64,000 nt of DNA from Bog-756 sp963713625 (lineage in GTDB: Bacteria; Actinomycetota; Acidimicrobiia; Acidimicrobiales; RAAP-2). Each line of letters opens with the position of its first letter. Position 1 is the stretch's first letter. The notes beneath the pieces were generated by a model. It made no database searches. It worked only from the letters and a program-made list of their open reading frames with translations, and was not told the DNA's origin. Positions 39,090-48,621 of the stretch are shown here, piece by piece. The stretch covers positions 310,001-374,000 of the forward strand of contig CAVQMN010000011.1 in the NCBI GenBank assembly GCA_963713625.1, read 5' to 3'. The position numbers and the translations under genes are program-made.

Positions 39090-42000
39090 GTGAGCCTCCG
39101 CTCGCTTCCCCCGCTGCTTCGGAACGAGCCCGCCATGGCGCGGGTGGTCGGCGCGTCGAATGCCACCTTGGCCGTGTCCACTCCGGCCCAGGCCTTCGTC
39201 CTGGCCGGTCTCCTCCGTCTGGGGACCCGTCGGCCCGTCCTGGTGGTCACGCCCACCGGCGCGGCGGCCGACCAGCTGGCCCACGACCTCGATGCGTTCA
39301 CCCAGGGCAGCCCCGAATCCCTCGGGAGCAGCCCCGACTCGCTCGAAGGCACCGGAAAGGTGGAGGTGTTCCCAGCGTGGGAGACCCTGCCCTTCGAGCG
39401 GGTCAGCCCCGATGTGTCGACCATGGGACGTCGCCTCCGGCTGTTGTGGCAGCTGGGCGGAGCATCGGGGACCGACGGTCCCGGCATCGTGGTTGCCCCC
39501 ATCAAAGCCGTGCTCCAACGGCTCGGGCCATGGCGGTCGGCGGCCCGCCCCGTGGTGGTGACCAAGGGCGACCAGATCGTCGTCGAGGAGCTTGTCGGAC
39601 AGCTCGTGGCCATGGGCTATCGGCGCGAGTCGATCGTCGAGCACCGGGGGGAGCTGGCCGTACGGGGCGGCATCGTCGACGTGTTCCCGTCCACTTCGGA
39701 CGAGCCGGTCCGGATCGATCTGTGGGGCGACGAGGTCGACCGGCTCACCCGTTTCGACGTCTCCGACCAGCGGTCGATCGACGATCTGGCCCAGATCGAG
39801 CTGTTCGGCTGCCGGGAACTCGTGGTGGACGGGGCCATGCGGGAACGGGCCGCCGGCCTGGTGGGCTCTGCGCCCTGGGGTCGGCACCAGTGGGACCGCC
39901 TGGCCGACGGAGACCAGTTCGACGGCATGGAGTCGTGGCTTCCGTGGCTGGCCGATTCCGAAGAGCTGATCACCGACCTGCTGGACGACCGTGCCCTGGT
40001 GGTCCTGGTCGAACCCCGCCGGATACGCGATCGGGCCGGCGAGTTGCTCGACGAGGAGTCGGCGCTGGCGGACGCCCTGGCCGGTACGTGGGGCCTCGAG
40101 GCCGGTGATGGCGCCCCCCGGCTGCACGTCACCTTCGACCGCCTCCTGACCGGCACCCCGGCCGGAGCCGTCTCCCTGGTTCCCACGGCCGAAGGGCCGG
40201 ACGTCCCGCTGGTGGAGAGCCGGGGATGGGAACCCATCCTCGGCGACGGGTCCAAGCTCGCCGGCCAGGTCTCCACCCTCGTCGGCGACGGGTACTCGGT
40301 CGTGCTCTGCTCCTCCACCGCCGGCGGAGCCGAGCGTCTTTCCGGGATTCTGGCCGAAGAGAAACTGTCAGTGCCTGTCGCCCCCGACCCCTCGGACGGG
40401 TCGGTCGATCTCACTGCCCCCGGTGCCCGCATCGTCGTCGCGGCGGTTGACCGCGGCTTCGTCCTCCCCGGAGCACGGGTCGCCGTTCTGGCCGAGTCCG
40501 ACGTCACCGGGCGCCGCCGCCCCCACCGCCAGGCCCGGGCCCGGGCCCGGCCCGTCGACGGCTTCTTCGACGATCTGGCCCCGGGCAGCTATGTCGTGCA
40601 CCGCCAGCACGGGGTGGCCAAGTACGGGGGCATGGTGACCCGGACGATGGGGGGTTCCACCCGCGACTATCTGCTCCTCGAGTACCGGGGCGCGGACAAG
40701 CTCTATCTCCCCACCGACCAGATCGATCTCCTCACGCCGTACGCCGGTGGCGATTCACCGACGGTGAGCCGGCTGGGCGGGTCGGAGTGGCAGCGGGCCC
40801 GGTCCAAGGCCCGGGCCGCGGTCCACGAGATCGCCGAAGAGCTCGTTGCCCTCTACCGCCGTCGGCTTCAGGTCCCCGGCCACGCCTTCGGGCCGGATAC
40901 CCCCTGGCAGGCCGAGCTCGAGTCGTCCTTCCCCTTTGTCGAGACCTCGGACCAGCTGCGGGCCATCGATGAGGTCAAAGCGGACATGGAGCGGCCCCAG
41001 CCCATGGACAGGTTGGTCTGCGGAGACGTGGGTTTCGGCAAGACCGAGGTGGCGATCCGGGCCGTGTTCAAGGCCGTCCAGGACGGGTTTCAGGCTGCCG
41101 TACTGGTGCCCACCACCCTGTTGGCCAGTCAGCACGCGCAAACGTTCGCCGACCGCTATGCGCCCTTTCCGGTCAGAGTGGAGATGCTCAGCAGGTTCCT
41201 CACCAACGCTCAGGCCAAGGCGGTCCTGGCCGGGCTGGCCGACGGATCGGTGGATGTGGTGATCGGAACGCACCGCCTGCTCGGCGGTGACGTGAGCTTC
41301 AAGAAGCTGGGGCTCCTGGTGGTGGATGAGGAGCAGCGGTTCGGGGTCAGCCACAAAGAGTCGATCAAAGCGTTGGCCGATGGGATCGATGTCCTCACTT
41401 TGACGGCCAGCCCCATTCCCCGCACACTGGAGATGGCCCTGACCGGTATCCGCGACCTGTCGATGGTCAACACACCTCCCGCGGCCCGGCGACCCATCCT
41501 CACCCACGTGGGCGAGTTCGAAGAAGCGGCTGCGTCCGAGGCCATCAGGCGGGAGCTCCTCCGTGAAGGGCAGGTCTTCTACGTCCACAACCGCGTCCAG
41601 GACATCGAGGCGGTCGCGACCCGGGTCCGACGAATGGCGCCCGAGGCGCGGGTGGCCGTGGCCCACGGGCAGATGGACGAAGGATCACTCGAAAAGGTGG
41701 TGTTCGAATTCTGGGAGGGTGGATACGACGTGCTCGTGTGCACCACGATCATCGAGTCCGGTATCGACATGCCCACGGTCAACACGCTGGTGGTGGATCG
41801 GGCCGACCTGTTGGGACTGGGCCAGCTCCACCAGCTCAGAGGTCGGGTCGGCCGGGCCGGCCAGCGGGCCTATGCCTACCTGTTCCATCCGGTCGACAGG
41901 GTGCTTTCGGAACAGGCCTACGAACGCCTGCGGACCATCGGCGACCACACCGAGCTCGGCTCGGGGTTCAAGATCGCCTTGCGTGACCTCCAGATCCGTG

Positions 42001-42608
42001 GGGCGGGGAACCTCCTCGGGCGTGATCAGTCCGGGCACATTGCCGCCATCGGTTATGACCTCTACGTCCAGTTGGTGGCCGAAGCCGTGTCCGAGTTGAA
42101 AGGGGAGCCCCGGCCCCAACCCGTGGAGCTTTCGCTCGACCTGCCTGATGCGGCCCACCTACCGTCGGACTACGTGGAGGCGGAGGACGTGCGCCTCGAG
42201 GCCTACCGCCGCCTGGCCGCGGTCCGGACCGTCGAGCAGATCGACGACGTGGGGTCCGAGTGGGAGGACCGTTTCGGCCCCTTGCCCGGACCGGCTCGAG
42301 CCCTGATCGATGTAGCCCGGCTCAGAGTCGAATGCCTCAGGCTGGGCATCTCCGACGTTTCGGTGACGGTGCCGGGTCGCGGTCAGGGGGGCCTGGGTTC
42401 CTCAGGGGGACGAGCCACGGTCAAGCTGTCCCCGGTCACACTGCCCGCCTCCGCCGAGGTCCGGTTGCGCCGACTGGCCTCGGGCGCCACCTATCAGCCC
42501 GATCTGCACCGTCTGCTGGTACCGATGGCCATGCCGGCCCACGGTTCGGAGTTCGCTCCGCTGCTCGTGGCGTTCCTGGCCGAGCTGGTACCACCCGCAT
42601 CGGACTGA
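39090..42608 (+). CDS. mfd: transcription-repair coupling factor Mfd
   Basis: Releases stalled RNA polymerase and recruits UvrA to damaged template strands. 1,172 residues from GTG 39090, a normal Mfd length. In order: the UvrB-like N-terminal module (LVVTPTGAAADQLAHDL; FPAWETLPFERVSPD), the RNA-polymerase interaction domain at about 495-560 (GSYVVHRQHGVAKYGG), the RecG-like helicase with Walker A GDVGFGKTEVA near 645 and DEEQRFGV near 745, and the C-terminal TRCF domain. Fits the conserved mfd-mazG-eno block. Confidence 0.97.
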   Translation: MSLRSLPPLLRNEPAMARVVGASNATLAVSTPAQAFVLAGLLRLGTRRPVLVVTPTGAAADQLAHDLDAFTQGSPESLGSSPDSLEGTGKVEVFPAWETLPFERVSPDVSTMGRRLRLLWQLGGASGTDGPGIVVAPIKAVLQRLGPWRSAARPVVVTKGDQIVVEELVGQLVAMGYRRESIVEHRGELAVRGGIVDVFPSTSDEPVRIDLWGDEVDRLTRFDVSDQRSIDDLAQIELFGCRELVVDGAMRERAAGLVGSAPWGRHQWDRLADGDQFDGMESWLPWLADSEELITDLLDDRALVVLVEPRRIRDRAGELLDEESALADALAGTWGLEAGDGAPRLHVTFDRLLTGTPAGAVSLVPTAEGPDVPLVESRGWEPILGDGSKLAGQVSTLVGDGYSVVLCSSTAGGAERLSGILAEEKLSVPVAPDPSDGSVDLTAPGARIVVAAVDRGFVLPGARVAVLAESDVTGRRRPHRQARARARPVDGFFDDLAPGSYVVHRQHGVAKYGGMVTRTMGGSTRDYLLLEYRGADKLYLPTDQIDLLTPYAGGDSPTVSRLGGSEWQRARSKARAAVHEIAEELVALYRRRLQVPGHAFGPDTPWQAELESSFPFVETSDQLRAIDEVKADMERPQPMDRLVCGDVGFGKTEVAIRAVFKAVQDGFQAAVLVPTTLLASQHAQTFADRYAPFPVRVEMLSRFLTNAQAKAVLAGLADGSVDVVIGTHRLLGGDVSFKKLGLLVVDEEQRFGVSHKESIKALADGIDVLTLTASPIPRTLEMALTGIRDLSMVNTPPAARRPILTHVGEFEEAAASEAIRRELLREGQVFYVHNRVQDIEAVATRVRRMAPEARVAVAHGQMDEGSLEKVVFEFWEGGYDVLVCTTIIESGIDMPTVNTLVVDRADLLGLGQLHQLRGRVGRAGQRAYAYLFHPVDRVLSEQAYERLRTIGDHTELGSGFKIALRDLQIRGAGNLLGRDQSGHIAAIGYDLYVQLVAEAVSELKGEPRPQPVELSLDLPDAAHLPSDYVEAEDVRLEAYRRLAAVRTVEQIDDVGSEWEDRFGPLPGPARALIDVARLRVECLRLGISDVSVTVPGRGQGGLGSSGGRATVKLSPVTLPASAEVRLRRLASGATYQPDLHRLLVPMAMPAHGSEFAPLLVAFLAELVPPASD

Positions 42609-42945
42609 GGCCCTGGTCCGTCCGGCCCCGGTTGGGCTGAGCCGAGGGAAATCGGAGGCGGAGGCCCATGCGCGATTTTTTGGAATCCGCCTTTTTAGCG
42701 CCTGCAGACGATAATTCGGCTGCCGGCTTTGTCGTCCACCACAGTGATCATCGGCCGCAACCGATAATTAAGCCAACTCCGGAATGCTTGTGTCCCCTTC
42801 TGCTTCCGCCGGGACTCCGCCATCCGGTCACGCCCGACGAGCTGTGCTGAGAGGTGGTCGGGCCCACGCCGTCGGGGCCGAAGGCAGGTCGGGCACGGGC
42901 ACGGGCGTTGCCGGCCTGGATGGTCCAACCGATAGCATCACCGCC
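42609..42945. other. intergenic region between mfd and the PpiC-type lipoprotein
   Basis: About 337 bases. The first third has a terminator-like hairpin (separate entry). AT-rich stretches at 42672-42697 and 42762-42776 (CGATAATTAAGCC) could hold a promoter, and GATAGCAT at 42931-42938 is a possible -10 element close to the next start. No gene is seen. Confidence 0.5.
42656..42697 (+). terminator. probable intrinsic terminator of mfd
   Basis: AGGCGGA (42656-42662) pairs with TCCGCCT (42686-42692) and is followed by a T run. The loop is long (23 bases) and contains its own T tract, so strength is uncertain. Confidence 0.5.
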
Positions 42946-44154
42946 GTGAAACGCCATCTCTCCGGGGTAGCCGTCTGTTTGCTCGTTGCCGCCGGCGCGC
43001 TGGCCTCGGCCTGCAACGTGGCTCCGACGGCAGCCACGGCCAACGGAACCGTGATCTCGACGGACAGCCTCAACAGCCAGCTGCGTACGCTCCAGAGCAC
43101 GCAGTACGGGGCCTGCCTCCTGCAGCTCGAGAATCCTGAGCTGACGTCCGCCTCCGGTCAGGGAGCCGGTGGGCCCGGGACCTACACCACGGCATTCGCC
43201 GGCGCGGTGCTCGAGAGCCAGGTGGGACAACTTCTGGCCGAGCAGTACGCCATGTCCAAAGGTCTCACCGTCTCGTCGTCCGACCTCTCGACGGCCAGGT
43301 CGGATTTCGAAGCCACGCTTGACGGGGAGATCAGTGAGGCGGTGCAGGATTCGGCCTCGACGGGAACGACTTCATTCTGCGAGACGGCCGCAGGATCGAG
43401 CCTCACCGGCGCGCAGCTTCTGAGCGGTCTGCCGAAATCGGTGGCCGAGGCCCAGGTTCTCAATCAGGCCTTCGACGAAAAACTTCTGGCCGACGGGGCT
43501 GATCTCTCGACGAAAGCGGTGCTCGAGTACTACGCCACCAACAAATCGGAGTTCACCGTGGACTGCGTGAGCCGGATCGTGACCGGCTCCCAGAGTGCAG
43601 CCGATCAGATCGTGGCGCAGTTGAAGGCGGGCACTCCGTTTGCCACCCTGGCCAAGTCGAGCTCGATCGACACCCAAACAGCAGCCAATGGTGGCTCGCT
43701 TGGCTGTAGCTACACACAGGCTGCGGTGGACCAGGATCTCGAGCAGCAGGATGTGGCCGTCGATCAGCCCACGCCGCCTGTCCAGAGTTCCGGTACCGGC
43801 CAGTGGTTCATCTACGAGGTCACCAGCCAGACCCTCGAACCGCTCACGACAGTCCAGTCGGTCGTCCGGCGCGAGCTCCTCCAGACCACGGCCAATGTCG
43901 ATCGGGTGAGCAAGGAGATCATCGCCTTCGCCCATCGCTCCAATGTCTCGATCGACCCGCAGTACGGAACGTGGGAGCGGGCACAGGTCGTGGCCCCGGT
44001 GGCCCCGCCGCCGCAGTATCTCCTGGGCGCGGTTTCCGGATCCTCGAGCTCCATACCCGCGTCGCCGTTGACCCCGGCGGGATCGGGAACCGGCGCCCCG
44101 GCCAATTCGGGAGCCGGCACCGCTGGCTCGTCGAGCTCGCCGAGCGGTGGCTGA
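42946..44154 (+). CDS. PpiC/SurA-type peptidyl-prolyl isomerase lipoprotein
   Basis: A 402-residue exported protein. The N-terminus MKRHLSGVAVCLLVAAGAL (GTG start) leads into a lipobox ASAC, so it is a predicted lipoprotein. A SurA-like helical N domain follows. Residues about 200-320 match a parvulin rotamase domain (EFTVDCVSRIVTG; LKAGTPFATLAKSSSID; NGGSLG). The Pro/Ser/Gly-rich end is low complexity. Likely a chaperone for exported proteins on the outer face of the membrane. It sits between mfd and mazG and its stop overlaps the next start by 8 bases. Confidence 0.85.
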   Translation: MKRHLSGVAVCLLVAAGALASACNVAPTAATANGTVISTDSLNSQLRTLQSTQYGACLLQLENPELTSASGQGAGGPGTYTTAFAGAVLESQVGQLLAEQYAMSKGLTVSSSDLSTARSDFEATLDGEISEAVQDSASTGTTSFCETAAGSSLTGAQLLSGLPKSVAEAQVLNQAFDEKLLADGADLSTKAVLEYYATNKSEFTVDCVSRIVTGSQSAADQIVAQLKAGTPFATLAKSSSIDTQTAANGGSLGCSYTQAAVDQDLEQQDVAVDQPTPPVQSSGTGQWFIYEVTSQTLEPLTTVQSVVRRELLQTTANVDRVSKEIIAFAHRSNVSIDPQYGTWERAQVVAPVAPPPQYLLGAVSGSSSSIPASPLTPAGSGTGAPANSGAGTAGSSSSPSGG

Positions 44155-45757
44155 TCCCCACACACCTCCTGCGCCTCCTGCAGCCACCCCTGTCATGGTG
44201 ACTGGTCGGTCCCCCGGGCAACCGGCCCAGCCACGTGTCGATGTGGTCGGAATGGGGCCGTCCGGTCCCGAGCTCATCACCACCGGCACCCTGGACATGG
44301 TGGCCCGGGCCGACACGGTTTTTCTGCGCACTCGTCGGCATCCGTCGGCGGCGGCTTTTCCCGGGGCCTCCGCCTTCGACCGGCATTACGAACGGGCCGA
44401 CTCATTCGACGACGTGTACCGGGCCATCGTCGCCGACATCGTCGCGGCAGCCATCGTGGTGACCGGGGCCGACGACGGTCAGGAACCCAGGGGCGCGAGG
44501 GTGGCCTATGTGGTGCCCGGTTCGCCGAACGTGGCCGAGCGAACGGTGTCCCTGCTTCGCGATCATCCCGCGGTGGCAGGTGGGGAGATCATCCTGGAAG
44601 TCCATCCCGCGGTGTCCTTCCTCGACCTGGCCTTCGCCCGGATCGGCGTGGATCCGGTGACCGCCGGCGTGAAAGTGGTGGACGGAGAGTCGTTCGCGGT
44701 CGAGGCGGCCGGCCAGTCCGGGCCGCTCCTGGTGGCCCAGTGCTGGAACCCGGCGCTGCTGTCGACCATCAAGCTCTCGGTCGAGCCTTCCCCGACCGAC
44801 ACGGTGACGGTGCTCCATCATCTCGGACTGCCCGACGAGCTCGTTCGGGAGCTGTCCTGGGATGACCTCGACCGCTCGTTCACCCCGGACCACCTGACAT
44901 CGCTGTGGATCCCTCATCTGGCTGCTCCCGTCGCCGCCGAGCTGGTCCGACTGGACGAACTGGTCCACACCTTGCGCCAGCAGTGCCCCTGGGACCGCGA
45001 ACAGACGCATGGCTCCCTGGCCCGCCATCTCCTGGAGGAGTCGTACGAGGTGCTCGAAGCCATCGACGTCCTCGACGCCCTCGACACGGCCGCCGCCGAC
45101 CGGGGTGCGGTCGGCACGGGTGGCGCCGAGGGTGACGCGGGAGACGACGGAGATGACGAAGGAGAAGAGCGGGCGGTGGCCGACCTCGAAGAAGAGCTCG
45201 GCGATCTGCTCTTTCAGGTGTACTTCCACGCCATGCTGGGTGCGGAAGCCGGCCGTTTCACCTTGGCCGACGTCGCTCGGGGGGTGTACGACAAGCTGGT
45301 GTCCCGGCATCCGCACGTGTTCGGCGACGTGCGTGCGGACACGCCGGATGCGGTGGCCCTGAACTGGGAAGCACTCAAGAAATCCGAGAAGCATCGCTCG
45401 AGCGTGACCGAGGGCATTCCCGCGGCGCTGCCGGCACTGTCCCTCGCCGCGAAGCTGCAACGGAAGGCAGTGGCGGTCGGCATGGTCCTGCCCGACCTGG
45501 CCGATGACGCGGCGGGCGTCGCCGAAGGGGCGTCCCAACTCGCAGCCGCGGATGCGGATCGCTCGAAGCCGAACGAACCAGATCTCGAGTTCGGAGGAAT
45601 CGCCGATGGCCAGGGCGGGCGGTCCACCGACGCGTGGAAAGTCGGTGACTTGCTCTTCGCCGTCGTCAACATGTCGCGGAGACTCGGAATCGACCCTGAA
45701 ACGGCGCTGCGGGTTCGTGCGGCCAGCTTCCGGGCTTCGGTGGAAGAGCAGGGGTGA
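44147..45757 (+). CDS. mazG: YabN-like fusion: tetrapyrrole-methylase-type domain + MazG nucleotide pyrophosphohydrolase
   Basis: A 536-residue protein. Residues about 28-250 resemble the SAM-dependent tetrapyrrole methylase fold (VDVVGMGPSGPELIT; VAYVVPGSPNVAERTV). The C-terminal MazG part opens LRQQCPWDREQTHGSLARHL with the metal-binding EES...E pattern (LLEESYEVLEAID) and EELGDLLFQVYFH. MazG hydrolyses NTPs, including aberrant ones. The two MazG halves are joined by an acidic Gly/Asp/Glu linker (45110-45170). The fusion is known from YabN of Bacillus. GTG 44147 overlaps the previous stop; ATG 44195 is an alternative. Confidence 0.9.
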   Translation: MADPHTPPAPPAATPVMVTGRSPGQPAQPRVDVVGMGPSGPELITTGTLDMVARADTVFLRTRRHPSAAAFPGASAFDRHYERADSFDDVYRAIVADIVAAAIVVTGADDGQEPRGARVAYVVPGSPNVAERTVSLLRDHPAVAGGEIILEVHPAVSFLDLAFARIGVDPVTAGVKVVDGESFAVEAAGQSGPLLVAQCWNPALLSTIKLSVEPSPTDTVTVLHHLGLPDELVRELSWDDLDRSFTPDHLTSLWIPHLAAPVAAELVRLDELVHTLRQQCPWDREQTHGSLARHLLEESYEVLEAIDVLDALDTAAADRGAVGTGGAEGDAGDDGDDEGEERAVADLEEELGDLLFQVYFHAMLGAEAGRFTLADVARGVYDKLVSRHPHVFGDVRADTPDAVALNWEALKKSEKHRSSVTEGIPAALPALSLAAKLQRKAVAVGMVLPDLADDAAGVAEGASQLAAADADRSKPNEPDLEFGGIADGQGGRSTDAWKVGDLLFAVVNMSRRLGIDPETALRVRAASFRASVEEQG

Positions 45758-45865
45758 TCCCGCGCATGGTGAAGCCGTCACCAGGGAACGATCGAAGAAT
45801 TACCAGGTCCGGAGGGTCCCGGGTGATAACTTTGCCCGGACCGGCAACAGGAGTGACGACATACG

Positions 45866-47155
45866 GTGAGCACGATCGAGCAGGTCATCGGCCGAGAGGT
45901 TCTTGACTCACGCGGTAATCCAACTGTCGAAGTCGAGGTGGTTCTCGACTCCGGGTCGGTCGGGCGGGCCATCGTCCCCTCCGGTGCCTCCACCGGCTCG
46001 TTCGAAGCGGTCGAACTCCGCGACGGTGCCGAACGGTACCGGGGCAAAGGGGTCCAGCAGGCGGTGGCCAACGTCAACGGCGAGATCGCAGACATGCTCG
46101 ACGGGTTCGACGCACTCGACCAGCGGGGGATCGACCTGGCCTTGATCGATGCCGACGGCACTCCGAACAAGGCCCGTCTGGGGGCCAATGCGGTCCTCGG
46201 AGTCTCGCTGGCCACGGCCAAAGCGGCGGCGGAGGAGCTCGGCCTCCCGCTGTTCCGCTACGTCGGGGGCTCCGACGCCCATGTGCTTCCCGTCCCGATG
46301 ATGAACGTGGTCAATGGTGGCGCCCATGCCGACAACTCGATCGACCTTCAGGAGTTCATGGTCATGCCCGTCGGCGCCGCGTCCTTCTCCGAGGCCTTGC
46401 GCTGGGGGGTCGAGACGTACCATGCCCTGGCCGGTGTGCTCAAGGTCCGAGGTCTTTCCACCACCGTGGGGGACGAGGGCGGGTTCGCCCCGAATCTCTC
46501 CTCCAACGAGGAGGCTGTCCAGATCCTGGTGGAGGCCATCGAGGCCGCGGGTCGGGTTCCCGGCCAGGAGATCGCCATCGCCATGGACCCGGCCAGCAGC
46601 GAGCTCTACAAGGACGGTCGCTACGTGCTCGCCGGTGAGGGCCGATCGCTCACGTCATCTGAGATGGTGGCCTATTGGGTGGACATGGTCGGCCGGTATC
46701 CCATCGTGTCCCTCGAGGACGGAATGGCCGAGGACGACTGGGACGGGTGGATGGCCCTGACCGAGGCCCTGGGCGAAACGGTCCAGCTGGTCGGCGACGA
46801 CCTCTTTGTGACCAACGAGGAACGGCTGCAGCGGGGGATCGAATCGCACTCGGCCAATGCCGTGCTCATCAAGGTCAACCAGATCGGAACCCTGACCGAA
46901 ACGCTCGGGACCATGTCCCGTGCCACGCGCTCCTCGTACGCGTGCGTCATGTCGCACCGCTCGGGGGAGACCGAGGACACCACCATCGCCGATCTTGCCG
47001 TGGCCACCAACTGCGGGCAGATCAAGACGGGAGCTCCGGCCCGCTCAGATCGGGTGGCAAAGTACAACCAGCTGTTGCGAATCGAAGAGATGCTCGGGGA
47101 ATCAGCGGCATTCCTCGGCGGCGAGGCCCTCGTCTCGTGGCGGCCGGACCGGTGA
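45866..47155 (+). CDS. eno: enolase
   Basis: Converts 2-phosphoglycerate to phosphoenolpyruvate in glycolysis. 429 residues, GTG 45866. It begins IEQVIGREVLDSRGNPTVEV; SGASTGSFEAVELRDG is the mobile loop; Mg ligands are in MDPASSE, SLEDGMAEDDW and LVGDDLFVTN; catalytic Lys in LIKVNQIGTLTET; the signature SHRSGETED is present. Normal length and position next to the FtsB-like gene. Confidence 0.98.
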   Translation: MSTIEQVIGREVLDSRGNPTVEVEVVLDSGSVGRAIVPSGASTGSFEAVELRDGAERYRGKGVQQAVANVNGEIADMLDGFDALDQRGIDLALIDADGTPNKARLGANAVLGVSLATAKAAAEELGLPLFRYVGGSDAHVLPVPMMNVVNGGAHADNSIDLQEFMVMPVGAASFSEALRWGVETYHALAGVLKVRGLSTTVGDEGGFAPNLSSNEEAVQILVEAIEAAGRVPGQEIAIAMDPASSELYKDGRYVLAGEGRSLTSSEMVAYWVDMVGRYPIVSLEDGMAEDDWDGWMALTEALGETVQLVGDDLFVTNEERLQRGIESHSANAVLIKVNQIGTLTETLGTMSRATRSSYACVMSHRSGETEDTTIADLAVATNCGQIKTGAPARSDRVAKYNQLLRIEEMLGESAAFLGGEALVSWRPDR

Positions 47156-48054
47156 CCTCCCGGTCTCATGCCCATTCCAAGCGGGCCAAGGAAAAGAAGG
47201 GACCGGCGAGAGGGCGGCCAAAGACAGCACCGGGCCGGGCCAAGGGAGGGACGAAGGGTCCGTTTCGATCGGTACTGAACCGCACCGGAGAAAGTTCCGG
47301 CACGAAGGCGAAATCCCGCCGTCGGCTCAGGGGACGGGGTGACCGCCGACAGGCTGCCGACAGGACCACTTCACGATTCTCCCGTTGGAGGTTGCGGCTG
47401 CCATCCGCTTCGAGGCGTTCGCAGCCGCGTTCCAGCCCGCGATCGAGGATCGGTTGGACAGAGCGTTCGAAGACCCGTTCGACCGAGCGCTCGAGGGATC
47501 CGGTCTCACCTCTGACCCGTCGGAGTCGGATACCCGTGGCCTTGGCCGCGGCCTTCGCCCTCGTCGTGCTGGCGACCAATTTTCCCCTGACGACCCTTCT
47601 CTCGCAGCACCACCAGCTGTCGGCCGAGGCCGCCCAACTCCACCAGATCCAGAGTTCCAATCGGACCCTGTCCGAACAGAATCAACAGCTGAATTCCACC
47701 GCCGAGATCGATCGCTTGGCCCGTCAGGACTACCAGCTGGAACTGCCGAACCAGACCCTCTACAACGTGCTCCCGCCGTCCGGCAAGACCACTTCGACCA
47801 CCCCGGGGGGACCGACGTCAGGTGACCCCGGCGACCAACCGCTGGTGGATCCGGCCGACGCTCCCGACATGTCGCCCGACCCCGGCCTTCCCAAGGCGGT
47901 TTCTGCCTCGGCCTCCACCGGTTCTCCGGCCGGGGCATCCGATGCCGGTGGGTCCGGCGGCAGCAACCCATCCTCGGCCCGCGGATCAGGAGACACGTCG
48001 GGCTCATCGAGTTTCTGGTCCAGGGTGGCCAACACGCTCGAATTCTGGAAGTGA
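47152..48054 (+). CDS. FtsB/DivIC-like septum formation initiator
   Basis: A 300-residue divisome-type membrane protein. The GTG overlaps the eno stop. The first 130 residues are a very basic Arg/Lys/Ser-rich cytoplasmic tail. One membrane segment follows (IPVALAAAFALVVLATNF), then a heptad coiled coil (LSAEAAQLHQIQSSNRTLSE) and the family motif IDRLARQDYQL. The C-terminus is a Pro/Ser/Gly-rich outer tail. FtsB homologues link FtsL and FtsQ during septation. The eno-ftsB-DUF501-ppx order is conserved in actinobacteria. Confidence 0.88.
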   Translation: MTSRSHAHSKRAKEKKGPARGRPKTAPGRAKGGTKGPFRSVLNRTGESSGTKAKSRRRLRGRGDRRQAADRTTSRFSRWRLRLPSASRRSQPRSSPRSRIGWTERSKTRSTERSRDPVSPLTRRSRIPVALAAAFALVVLATNFPLTTLLSQHHQLSAEAAQLHQIQSSNRTLSEQNQQLNSTAEIDRLARQDYQLELPNQTLYNVLPPSGKTTSTTPGGPTSGDPGDQPLVDPADAPDMSPDPGLPKAVSASASTGSPAGASDAGGSGGSNPSSARGSGDTSGSSSFWSRVANTLEFWK

Positions 48055-48539
48055 CCGGAGGCTCCCCGGCCGGCCCCGGGGCCGGGGGCACGCCACCATC
48101 GGATATCGAGACAGTCGCACTGCTGCTGGGCCGTGAACCTGCCGGCCGGTTCGAGGTGGTGGTCCGCACCGAGGAGGGGACCCCGGCGGTGATCGCCAAC
48201 GCTCCGTTTCTCTTCGACGGGACACCGATGCCCACCCGTTTCTGGCTGGTCGACCCCGACCTCCGGGAGGCGGTGAGCCGGATCGAATCGACCGGGGGTG
48301 TCCGCCAGGCCGAAGCCGAGGTCGGCCTCGACCGGATCACGGCAGCCCACGACCGCTACGCCGATGAACGAGACGCCCTCATCCCCGCCGACTACCTCGG
48401 ACCGAGACCCTCCGGAGGGGTGGGTGGCACCCGGGCCGGGGTCAAGTGTCTCCACGCCCATCTGGCCTGGTGGCTGACCGGCGCCGACGATCCGGTCGGC
48501 CGGTGGACAGCGCAGCGGATCGGCCTCCATCCGACCTGA
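48051..48539 (+). CDS. DUF501 domain protein
   Basis: A 162-residue cytosolic protein of unknown function, recognised as DUF501 from FEVVVRTEEGTPAVIANAPF, PTRFWLVDPDLREAVSRIES and GVKCLHAHLAWWLTGADDPV. The family is nearly always found between ftsB and ppx. Its GTG start overlaps the FtsB-like stop (GTGA). No catalytic motif can be named; the conserved Cys-x-His-x-His (CLHAH) could be a metal site. Confidence 0.88.
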   Translation: MTGGSPAGPGAGGTPPSDIETVALLLGREPAGRFEVVVRTEEGTPAVIANAPFLFDGTPMPTRFWLVDPDLREAVSRIESTGGVRQAEAEVGLDRITAAHDRYADERDALIPADYLGPRPSGGVGGTRAGVKCLHAHLAWWLTGADDPVGRWTAQRIGLHPT

Positions 48540-48621
48540 AGGTCGGGACCCGGGTGCCCGGTCGGGTGGCGCCGGGGCGGCCGGGTGGTGAGGCGACCCC
48601 TCCCGTGGTAGCAAAGGGCCC